Source: Saccharibacillus soli
Lineage (GTDB): Bacteria > Bacillota > Bacilli > Paenibacillales > Paenibacillaceae
NCBI GenBank assembly: GCA_002189105.1
Contig: NIOB01000003.1
Location: 678,793 to 742,792, forward strand
DNA: 64,000 bases
Direction of reading: 5' to 3'
Numbering within the stretch: the stretch's first letter is position 1; each line of letters starts with the position of its first letter. The notes under the pieces are model-generated. The model was not told the DNA's origin, did no database searches, and saw only the letters and a list, made by a program, of their open reading frames with translations. The position numbers and the translations under genes were made by a program. This document shows, one piece after another, positions 57,617 through 64,000 of the stretch.

Positions 57617-58266
57617 GTGTCTCTACGCTCCGTTCCGGTCAGCTCATACAGATCACGCATATCTCGCAGCATATACTCCGGGTCATAATCAGCTAACGCT
57701 GTTTCCCCTTTAAGCGACCAGGCTACGGCTGCCGCACGTACCCCGGCATTTTTGGCAGACTGAATATCCGCCGGGCTGTCGCCAACCATCAGCGCCGTAT
57801 CGGGATCAGCCCCCATAAGTTCAAGCGCCTTGAGCACCGGTTCCGCATGCGGCTTGGGATGAGTCACATCGGTAACCGTCACAACCGCATCCATATAACG
57901 ATACAGGTCGAACATTTGCAGCACCTTCATGCTGGTCGGACGAATCTTGGTGGTGACCACGCCCAGCCGTACGCCGGATGCGTGGAGGTCTTTGACGACC
58001 TCCTGCACATGCGGAAAGGGCTTAACCATGGAATCATGGTGCGCCAAGTTATATTTGCGGTACGCCTGCTCCAGCTCGCGCACATCGTCGAGGCCGGAGA
58101 AGACTCTCAGCTGATTCTGAAGTGTGGTGCCCATATGCGGGATAATCGTTTCCCGCGTCAGGGGAACATCCCCCATGATATTCATAAAGGAGTCGATAAT
58201 GAGCTGGTTGGTATCGATGATCGTACCGTCCAGGTCGAACAGCACAGTCTTGATGGCTGGATTCAT
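57613..58266 (-). CDS. ppaX: Pyrophosphatase PpaX
   Basis: 217 residues from ATG at 58266 (AAGGAG 11 nt upstream; GTG 58278 overlaps that site). HAD superfamily: motif I TVLFDLDGTIIDTN, motif II VTTK, motif III Lys in THPKPHAEPV, motif IV VGDSPADIQSAKNAGV. Hydrolyses the pyrophosphate made when HprK phosphorolyses HPr(Ser-P), fitting its place in the hprK-lgt-ppaX operon. Confidence 0.94.
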   Translation of the reverse strand: MNPAIKTVLFDLDGTIIDTNQLIIDSFMNIMGDVPLTRETIIPHMGTTLQNQLRVFSGLDDVRELEQAYRKYNLAHHDSMVKPFPHVQEVVKDLHASGVRLGVVTTKIRPTSMKVLQMFDLYRYMDAVVTVTDVTHPKPHAEPVLKALELMGADPDTALMVGDSPADIQSAKNAGVRAAAVAWSLKGETALADYDPEYMLRDMRDLYELTGTERRDT

Positions 58267-58274
58267 GATGTCAT

Positions 58275-59372
58275 TCACTCCTTGCGCGTCGAGTCTTCGC
58301 CCGGAGACGTAGCGGCGTCGGACTTATGGGTGGAGATCGGTTCAGCAGCCGGGGAATCTGAAGCGTTCGCTTTGCTATGAGAACCGATATGTTCTTCGGG
58401 AGATCCGCCTTCTACGCGATGCGTATCATCAATGGCTGCCGGAGCAGTCTCAAGCTTCGACGAGACGATTGGATCAGAATACCGAATATTGGCTTGACCG
58501 TTCTTGCGACGAACAATAATCAGCACGATCGCAACGATGAAGAAGATGATGGCCAGCAGCTGAGAGATGCGAATATTTCCATAAGCGGGGTCCAGATACC
58601 CTTCCTGGAAACCAAACCATGTCATCGGTGTCCACATACCGTGAATGAGCGACGCCAGCCATGATGGGCCTTGGAAAGCCAAGCTGTCAGTACGCAGCGC
58701 TTCAATGAAGAAACGGCCAATGGCATACCAGATGAAGTATCCGATAAAGATTTCGCCCGCACGTACAAACTTCTGGCGGCGCATAATGAAGATCAAGATA
58801 ATGCCTACGATGTTCCAGCATGACTCATACAGGAAAGTCGGATGACGGTAGATGCCTTCGATGTTCATCTGATTGACGATGAAGTTCGGAAGATGCAGTG
58901 TTCCACGCAGGAAGCTTTCCGTCGTTTCGCCGCCGTAAGCTTCCTGATTGACGAAGTTCCCCCAGCGTCCAATCAATTGACCGGCCAGCAGTCCCGGTGC
59001 GCAAAGATCGGCAATCCGCCAGAAGCTGTAGCCTTTGATCCGGGTATAGATGACCGCACAGATGACTGCACCAATCAGTGCCCCGTAGATGGCGATCCCG
59101 CCTTCCCAGATGGCAAAGACTTTAAGCGGATCATTCTTGTATTGGTTCCATTGGAAAGCCACGTAATAGATCCGCGCACAGATGATCGCCGAAGGGACTC
59201 CAAACAGCAGAATGTCCATAAACAATTCCTGCGGAAGTCCGAATCGCTTCCCTTCCCTCATCGCAATTAACATGCCTACGATGGCGCCCAGGCCCAGAAT
59301 CAGGCCATACCAGTGCACCGCCAGAGGGCCGATGTTGAAGGCGATCGGATTAATCGCCAGTAGTGCTCCCAT
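58275..59372 (-). CDS. lgt: Prolipoprotein diacylglyceryl transferase with hydrophilic C-terminal tail
   Basis: 365 residues; the family is usually 260-290. Seven membrane segments; the conserved HWYGLILGLG, GGIAIYGALIGA, and signature GQLIGRWGNFVNQEAYG are intact, with HPTFLYES later. After the last span (about residue 290) comes an extra polar, Ser/Ala/Glu-rich tail of some 75 residues (SKLETAPAAIDDTHRVEGG...KSDAATSPGED). It attaches diacylglycerol to lipobox Cys of exported lipoproteins such as that at 15931-16356. 15 nt behind hprK. Confidence 0.96.
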   Translation of the reverse strand: MGALLAINPIAFNIGPLAVHWYGLILGLGAIVGMLIAMREGKRFGLPQELFMDILLFGVPSAIICARIYYVAFQWNQYKNDPLKVFAIWEGGIAIYGALIGAVICAVIYTRIKGYSFWRIADLCAPGLLAGQLIGRWGNFVNQEAYGGETTESFLRGTLHLPNFIVNQMNIEGIYRHPTFLYESCWNIVGIILIFIMRRQKFVRAGEIFIGYFIWYAIGRFFIEALRTDSLAFQGPSWLASLIHGMWTPMTWFGFQEGYLDPAYGNIRISQLLAIIFFIVAIVLIIVRRKNGQANIRYSDPIVSSKLETAPAAIDDTHRVEGGSPEEHIGSHSKANASDSPAAEPISTHKSDAATSPGEDSTRKE

Positions 59373-59387
59373 CTTTATTAATCCTCC

Positions 59388-60326
59388 TTAGTCCAGATCA
59401 TCCATATCATCGGCGATCGTAGCGGTCAGCTTATGTGTAAACTGCTGTGCGGCATTGTAACCCATGCGTTTCAAACGGAAGTTCATGGCTGCTACCTCAA
59501 TGATAACCGCCAGATTTCGACCTGGGCGAACCGGCACAGTCACGAGTGGTACGTCCGTATCAATGATTCGCGTGGTCTCTTCATCCAGCCCCAGACGGTC
59601 GTACTGCTTATCGGGCTGCCAGTTTTCCAGTCTAACTACCAGAGTGATCCGTTTGTGATTGCGAATTGCACCCGCACCAAACAGCGTCATGACGTTGATA
59701 ATGCCAACACCGCGAATCTCAAGCAGGTGGCGAATTAGCTCTGGCGCCGTACCATCAAGCTGATTATCGGCACTCTGACGAATCTCTACGGCATCATCGG
59801 CAATCAGGCGATGTCCACGTTTCACCAGCTCCAGCGCGGTTTCACTCTTCCCGATGCCGCTGCTGCCCGTGATGATAATTCCCACGCCATACACATCCAC
59901 CAGAACGCCGTGAATAGTCGTCGTCGGAGCCAGCTTACGCTCCAGGAAGTCCGTCACCCGGCTTGCAAGGCTGGTTGTTGACATCCCGCTGCGCAGAATC
60001 GGAATCTCACGCTCGGCTCCCAGCTGAATCAATTCTTCAGGCACGTCAAAAGACCGGGTCACAATAATGCACGGCGTCTCCTCGTTGCAGAGCCGGCTCA
60101 TCCGGTCCAATTTATCTTCTTTTGAGAGCATATGATAGAAAGTGAGCTCTGTTTTGCCCAGCAGCTGAACGCGCTCCGGCGAGTGATATTCAAAGTACCC
60201 CGCCATTTCGAGTCCTGGACGGTTCAAGTCGTCTACGGAGATCGGGCGTTTCAGCCCCTGTTCGCCTGCTACGACTTCAAATTGAAATTGCTGAACCAGC
60301 TCGGCGACTTTAACCTTTTTAGCCAT
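59388..60326 (-). CDS. hprK: HPr kinase/phosphorylase
   Basis: 312 residues from ATG at 60326 (GAAGGGAAG upstream). Phosphorylates HPr and Crh on Ser46 in response to glycolytic intermediates. Walker [32 protein letters not shown], the family signature [20 protein letters not shown], and the C-terminal [30 protein letters not shown] are intact. Its likely substrate is encoded at 35181-35450. First gene of hprK-lgt-ppaX-yvoF-like. Confidence 0.97.
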   Translation of the reverse strand: MAKKVKVAELVQQFQFEVVAGEQGLKRPISVDDLNRPGLEMAGYFEYHSPERVQLLGKTELTFYHMLSKEDKLDRMSRLCNEETPCIIVTRSFDVPEELIQLGAEREIPILRSGMSTTSLASRVTDFLERKLAPTTTIHGVLVDVYGVGIIITGSSGIGKSETALELVKRGHRLIADDAVEIRQSADNQLDGTAPELIRHLLEIRGVGIINVMTLFGAGAIRNHKRITLVVRLENWQPDKQYDRLGLDEETTRIIDTDVPLVTVPVRPGRNLAVIIEVAAMNFRLKRMGYNAAQQFTHKLTATIADDMDDLD

Positions 60327-60451
60327 TCGGTAATCTTCCCTTCTCATGGTCGTTCTGGTATGAAAACGCATCGCAACTTTTTACCGCTATCCTACTCATC
60401 GTAAAGGAAATGCTCGTTGAAAGCAATGCTGCGTCGCCCGCCGCACACGCG

Positions 60452-60477
60452 AAAAGGCCGCCCGAAAGGGGCGGCCC
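60452..60477 (-). terminator. terminator of the MsmX-type gene
   Basis: GGGCCGCCCC-tttc-GGGCGGCCTTTTCG on the minus strand. Confidence 0.78.
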
Positions 60478-60505
60478 ATTATGCTCGCTCGGACAAGAAA
60501 CGGAA

Positions 60506-61633
60506 TTATTTCGCGTCGTAGAAGACGTTAACTTCCGACTCTCTGTCGAAGATGTGTACTTTGTTCATGTCGATTGCCAGGCGAACCTGCGAACCTTCAC
60601 GTACGCTCGAACGACCATCCACACGTGCGATTGTCGTGTCGTTGCCCAGACCGCTCAGATAGAGCAGCATTTCGTGACCGAGGTTTTCGGTAACGTCCAC
60701 GTTAGCAGCGAAGATTGTGTTTGGCGAAGCTTCCAGGAATACTGGCTCTTCGTGAATGTCTTCCGGACGCAGGCCCAGGATGACTTCTTTGCCAACCATC
60801 GATTTATCGCGCAGCACTTGTGCTTTGCCGCGTGGAATTTCAACGTCCAGGTTGTTCGCTTGGAAGTGCAGGGCACCACCTTGGTCAACCAGTTTGCCGT
60901 TGATGAAGTTCATTGTCGGGGAACCAATGAAACCAGCAACGAAGATGTTCGTTGGGTTGTTATACAGTTCTTCCGGCGGAGCTGCCTGTTGGATGATACC
61001 ATCTTTCATAACGACGATGCGATCGCCCATGGTCATGGCTTCGATCTGATCGTGCGTTACGTAGATACAAGTGGTTTCCAGACGTTTAACCAGCTTCGTG
61101 ATTTCAGCACGCATCTGACCACGCAGCTTGGCATCCAAGTTGGAGAGTGGTTCGTCCATGAGGAAGACTTGTGGATCACGGACAATCGCGCGGCCCAGGG
61201 CTACCCGTTGACGTTGACCACCGGAGAGCGCCTTCGGCTTACGATCCAGCAGATGCTCGATGTCGAGGATCTTCGCTGCTTCACGTACGCGTTTTTCGAT
61301 TTCTTCTTTCTTCACTTTGCGAAGCTTCAGTCCAAACGCCATATTGGAGTATACGTCCATGTGTGGGTACAGGGCGTAGGATTGGAATACCATTGCGATG
61401 TCGCGGTCTTTTGGAGCCACGTCGTTGACGACGCGATCACCGATGTACAGTTTGCCTTCGGAGATTTCTTCCAGGCCTGCGATCATACGAAGAGTTGTCG
61501 ATTTCCCGCAGCCGGATGGTCCGACCAGTACGAGGAATTCTTTGTCTTTAATATCGAGGTTAACGTCGATTACCGTTGCTTTGTCGGAACCTGCGTATTT
61601 CTTATAGATATGTTCTAAGCGTACACCAGCCAT
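60506..61633 (-). CDS. msmX: Sugar ABC transporter ATP-binding protein (MsmX/UgpC family)
   Basis: 375 residues. ABC ATPase: Walker [23 protein letters not shown]-loop [26 protein letters not shown], signature [17 protein letters not shown], Walker [18 protein letters not shown]-loop [14 protein letters not shown], then the TOBE-type regulatory domain (about 235-375: [13 protein letters not shown]). Such stand-alone ATPases energise several sugar importers encoded elsewhere. It follows the PucR-type gene by 120 nt. Confidence 0.93.
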   Translation of the reverse strand: MAGVRLEHIYKKYAGSDKATVIDVNLDIKDKEFLVLVGPSGCGKSTTLRMIAGLEEISEGKLYIGDRVVNDVAPKDRDIAMVFQSYALYPHMDVYSNMAFGLKLRKVKKEEIEKRVREAAKILDIEHLLDRKPKALSGGQRQRVALGRAIVRDPQVFLMDEPLSNLDAKLRGQMRAEITKLVKRLETTCIYVTHDQIEAMTMGDRIVVMKDGIIQQAAPPEELYNNPTNIFVAGFIGSPTMNFINGKLVDQGGALHFQANNLDVEIPRGKAQVLRDKSMVGKEVILGLRPEDIHEEPVFLEASPNTIFAANVDVTENLGHEMLLYLSGLGNDTTIARVDGRSSVREGSQVRLAIDMNKVHIFDRESEVNVFYDAK

Positions 61634-61753
61634 GAAGTGTTGCCTCCCTATGAGTAGGATATGTGTATGGAGCTGAGTTGCTTTCTCTTAACCTGCTCCT
61701 ATCTTAAACTGAATACGCTTTCCTGGCTATTCGCAAACTGCACAAAAATCCGC

Positions 61754-62896
61754 TCAGTCTTTTGTCACTTTATCCAATAGCACAGCCAGACGCATCCGTA
61801 CCGCATCCCCAAAGTTCCTCACATCAAGCCCTGTCTCCTGCTTTACCTTATCCAGTCGATAGATGAGCGTATTGCGATGCACGTACAACCGCTTCGCAGT
61901 CTCACTGACGTTACAGTTCATCTGAAAAAAAGTCTCCAGCGTTGTCAGTGTCTCACTGTCCGCCAATACAGCATCCAGCCCTTCCACCTCTTCCATAAAA
62001 CGCTCTCGCTGCGGGGCTGGAATCCCGTAGATCAAACGCTCCACACCCAGCTCCCAAGGCAAATGAACGTGACTTGTGACATGGAAGGTCTTGCCCAGAT
62101 AAACACTCTCTCGCAGCAGCCGCAGAGCAGACACCAGACCATGGGCAGGCTGTAGCGGCTCCGATACGGATAGATTGAAGATCCCTGTCCATTCACTGGC
62201 GATCAGTTCATATAGCCCCAGCCCGAACGCTTCAAGCAGCTTCTGATCGGACTCTTCCTCTTCCCGTTCCTCAGACACTTCCAGCACGTCGAGTCGATCC
62301 ACCAGCAGCAGCCACTCCCGCTCATGCAACGGCACCACGATTACTTCACGCTCCAGAAAATTGGTCAGCAGCTGATGCAGTTCCTCGTATCCCCCCAGTG
62401 TGTTCTGAGCCCCTTCGCAGATCAACAGGAATGGAATCATTTCCGTAAAAAGACGGCTTTTGAGTACCAACGTATCCGGCAGCTCCTGTGGGTCTTGTCC
62501 CTGTTCCAGCCTCTCCGCCAACCAGTGTCCCAACTGCTGCACATCACTCTCTACCTTAGGTGACTTTCCAGCAGCCGAATCTGTAGTCACCGACTGAGCT
62601 AACCAGGCGATCAGCTGACGTGTCGAAAGCTCCAATTGGTCGTCGGCAATACGCAGCAGCCATCGCCCTGAGTGAGTCTCCGGCTCCGAAGCTGTATGAA
62701 TCAGAAACCACGTAGCGCCATCTGCTGCTGCTCCAACCCGTTCCACGGGGATACTCTTTTCTTCTATTGAATATAAAGGATCTGTAGGTTCGGCGGCATA
62801 CAGCAGGCTCTGCCACCGGGAATCTTCCATCTTGACCAGTTCCGCTGGCTTGCCAATAATCGCTTCCAATCGACCGCGAACTTCCTGCATATTCAT
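61754..62896 (-). CDS. PucR/CdaR-type transcriptional regulator
   Basis: 380 residues from ATG at 62896 (GGAGGG 6 nt upstream; ATG 62899 and 62890 are alternatives). The C-terminal 60 residues are the PucR HTH (LTTLETFFQMNCNVSETAKRLYVHRNTLIYRLDKVKQETGLDVRNFGDAVRMRLAVLL). The N-terminal part is of unknown fold, without a recognised sensor domain. Its position upstream of the MsmX-type gene on the same strand suggests a link to sugar uptake, but no operator is identified. Confidence 0.87.
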   Translation of the reverse strand: MNMQEVRGRLEAIIGKPAELVKMEDSRWQSLLYAAEPTDPLYSIEEKSIPVERVGAAADGATWFLIHTASEPETHSGRWLLRIADDQLELSTRQLIAWLAQSVTTDSAAGKSPKVESDVQQLGHWLAERLEQGQDPQELPDTLVLKSRLFTEMIPFLLICEGAQNTLGGYEELHQLLTNFLEREVIVVPLHEREWLLLVDRLDVLEVSEEREEEESDQKLLEAFGLGLYELIASEWTGIFNLSVSEPLQPAHGLVSALRLLRESVYLGKTFHVTSHVHLPWELGVERLIYGIPAPQRERFMEEVEGLDAVLADSETLTTLETFFQMNCNVSETAKRLYVHRNTLIYRLDKVKQETGLDVRNFGDAVRMRLAVLLDKVTKD

Positions 62897-62993
62897 CATA
62901 TGCCCTCCAACACCCATTTTCTTTTATCTTAACATAATGTCGAATCTATGCCGAACTATGCCGAATCATTGGGAACACAACATGTTGGAAATG

Positions 62994-63030
62994 CAAAAAA
63001 GCCGCGCCCCGTTATTACGGGACACGACTT
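62994..63030 (-). terminator. terminator of the rRNA-tRNA transcript
   Basis: GTCGTGTCCCG-taata-ACGGGGCGCGGC then TTTTTT on the minus strand, just after tRNA-Lys. Confidence 0.82.
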
Positions 63031-63035
63031 TTTGA

Positions 63036-63108
63036 TGAGCCATGAAGGACTCGAACCTTCGACACCCTGATTAAAAGTCAGGTGCTCTACCAACTGAGCT
63101 AATGGCTC
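63036..63108 (-). tRNA. tRNA-Lys (anticodon TTT)
   Basis: GAGCCAT/ATGGCTC acceptor, anticodon loop CTTTTAA; CCA not encoded. Last tRNA of the cluster in transcription order. Confidence 0.96.
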
Positions 63109-63115
63109 ACAAAAC

Positions 63116-63200
63116 TGGTGGAGGCTGATGGATTCGAACCACCGAACTCGGAGAGAACAGATTTACAGTCTGCTGCGTTTGGCCACTTCGCTAAGCCTCC
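63116..63200 (-). tRNA. tRNA-Tyr (anticodon GTA)
   Basis: GGAGGCT acceptor, anticodon loop CTGTAAA, long variable arm (class II), encoded CCA. Confidence 0.96.
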
Positions 63201-63212
63201 ACAATATAAAGA

Positions 63213-63285
63213 TGGCTCGGGACGGAATCGAACCGCCGACACAAGGATTTTCAGTCCTTTGCTCTACCAACTGAGCTACCGAGCC
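63213..63285 (-). tRNA. tRNA-Phe (anticodon GAA)
   Basis: GGCTCGG/CCGAGCC acceptor, anticodon loop CTGAAAA; CCA not encoded. Confidence 0.96.
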
Positions 63286-63320
63286 ATACTCCATAAAACC
63301 AGCTATTCAATTAAATTAAA

Positions 63321-63397
63321 TGGCGGAACTGACGGGATTCGAACCCGCGGTCTCCTGCGTGACAGGCAGGCATGTTAGGCCTCTACACCACAGTTCC
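63321..63397 (-). tRNA. tRNA-Asp (anticodon GTC)
   Basis: GGAACTG/CAGTTCC acceptor, anticodon loop CTGTCAC, encoded CCA. Confidence 0.96.
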
Positions 63398-63409
63398 AGG
63401 CCAGTTAAA

Positions 63410-63485
<76 letters not shown>

Positions 63486-63492
63486 GTATGAA

Positions 63493-63568
63493 TGGTGGAG
63501 GCTGAGGGGATCGAACCCCCGACCCTCTGCTTGTAAGGCAGATGCTCTCCCAGCTGAGCTAAGCCTCC
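63493..63568 (-). tRNA. tRNA-Val (anticodon TAC)
   Basis: GGAGGCT/AGCCTCC acceptor, anticodon loop CTTACAA, encoded CCA. Confidence 0.96.
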
Positions 63569-63588
63569 ATGGGAATGAAAAGATAAAG

Positions 63589-63662
63589 TAGCGGCGGAGG
63601 GGATCGAACCCCCGACCTCACGGGTATGAACCGTACGCTCTAGCCAGCTGAGCTACACCGCC
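63589..63662 (-). tRNA. tRNA-Met, elongator (anticodon CAT)
   Basis: GGCGGTG acceptor with a G-U first pair, anticodon loop TTCATAC. The body closely matches the B. subtilis elongator tRNA-Met and lacks the GGG/CCC anticodon stem pairs of initiators. CCA not encoded. Confidence 0.92.
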
Positions 63663-63701
63663 ATATTCATTTGCCAATACGTCTCAAGAATGAGAAGGAA
63701 A

Positions 63702-63793
63702 TGGCGGAGAGAGAGGGATTCGAACCCTCGCACCGCTAACGCAGTCTAACCCCTTAGCAGAGGGTCCCCTTATAGCCACTTGGGTATCTCTCC
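63702..63793 (-). tRNA. tRNA-Ser (anticodon GCT)
   Basis: GGAGAGA acceptor, anticodon loop CTGCTAA, long variable arm, encoded CCA. First tRNA after the 23S gene. Confidence 0.96.
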
Positions 63794-63929
63794 AAACAGT
63801 TCTTGCGTAGCAAACGCGAGTGTTTGCCACTCTCCGGCTTGCGGAGCAAGCCAACAAGGTATTGCCCCTTGAAAACTGGATCCGAAACGATCTCTTCGCG
63901 TCATCGAAGTGACTTTCTGGGAAAGTCTA

Positions 63930-64000
63930 AAGGATAAGCCCTCGACCGATTAGTACTAGTCAGCTCCACACATTGCTGCGCGTCCACCCCTAGCCTATCA
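63930..64000 (-). rRNA. rrl: 23S ribosomal RNA, 3' end (partial)
   Basis: Minus-strand TGATAGGCTAGGGGTGGACG...GGAGCTGACTAGTACTAATCGGTCGAGGGCTTATCC is the conserved 3' end of 23S rRNA. The rest lies beyond the window. The 135-nt spacer to tRNA-Ser shows hairpins but no 5S rRNA. Confidence 0.93.

Noticed and set aside
60410-61618. A 402-codon plus-strand frame opposite the MsmX-type ATPase
   Set aside because: Antisense of an intact ABC ATPase with all Walker and signature motifs.

Overview
The window is a stretch of chromosome from a Gram-positive, spore-former-type bacterium of the order Bacillales, most likely family Paenibacillaceae (Paenibacillus/Saccharibacillus-like). The evidence is a moderately GC-rich backbone, strong AGGAGG-type ribosome binding sites, a CggR-gapA-pgk-tpiA-gpmI-eno locus, a CtsR box before clpP, c-di-AMP and purine riboswitches, SLH-domain proteins, and gene order resembling the Bacillus subtilis ssrA-smpB-rnr-secG, yvcJ-yvcK-whiA-crh, trxB-yvcD and hisZGDBHAFI-yvoF-ppaX-lgt-hprK blocks. 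The species cannot be fixed from sequence reading alone. Most genes lie on the minus strand.

Region by region. 1-2.3 kb: an AT-rich two-gene accessory operon (an AlbA_2/Schlafen-like protein, then a HEPN-motif protein cut by the window edge) abutting the 3' end of ssrA, a classic island insertion site. 2.4-8.7 kb: trans-translation and RNA decay genes (ssrA, smpB, rnr), then secG and a 36-residue membrane peptide under a c-di-AMP riboswitch. 9.4-16.4 kb: murI, an acetyltransferase, an AadA-like nucleotidyltransferase, an HTH protein, type II pantothenate kinase, a purine-riboswitch-controlled MFS exporter and a lipoprotein. 16.6-24.4 kb: the lower glycolysis operon with its repressor CggR and operator. 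24.6-35 kb: tRNA-Arg, clpP, AIM24, an Rrf2 regulator, ilvE with a divergent LysR gene, and a group of secreted envelope proteins. 35-45.4 kb: an HPr-like protein, whiA, yvcK, rapZ, glcK, a hemerythrin/PAS protein with a DUF1858 partner, an AAA ATPase, trxB and a TPR protein. 45.9-55.4 kb: a PRPP synthetase and the complete histidine operon hisZGDBHAF-hisIE-hisJ. 55.7-62.9 kb: membrane acyltransferase, yvoF-like acetyltransferase, ppaX, lgt, hprK, an MsmX-type ATPase and a PucR-type regulator. 63.0-64.0 kb: eight tRNA genes following the 3' end of a 23S rRNA gene, with no 5S gene between.

Functional links: HprK, an HPr-like protein, CggR, GlcK, YvcK and the MsmX-type ATPase together make this a carbon-control neighbourhood. 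The prs gene supplies PRPP, the HisG substrate, next to the his operon. SmpB, tmRNA, RNase R and ClpP form the trans-translation quality-control pathway.

The least explained material is (a) the HEPN/AlbA_2 pair at ssrA, (b) the c-di-AMP riboswitch controlling a tiny membrane peptide, (c) two tandem hairpins of about 100 nt between rnr and secG whose stems differ in a compensatory way while the loop is conserved, (d) a palindromic element of about 210 bp inside the glycolytic operon, and (e) a 92-bp tandem repeat ending in a long palindrome behind prs.
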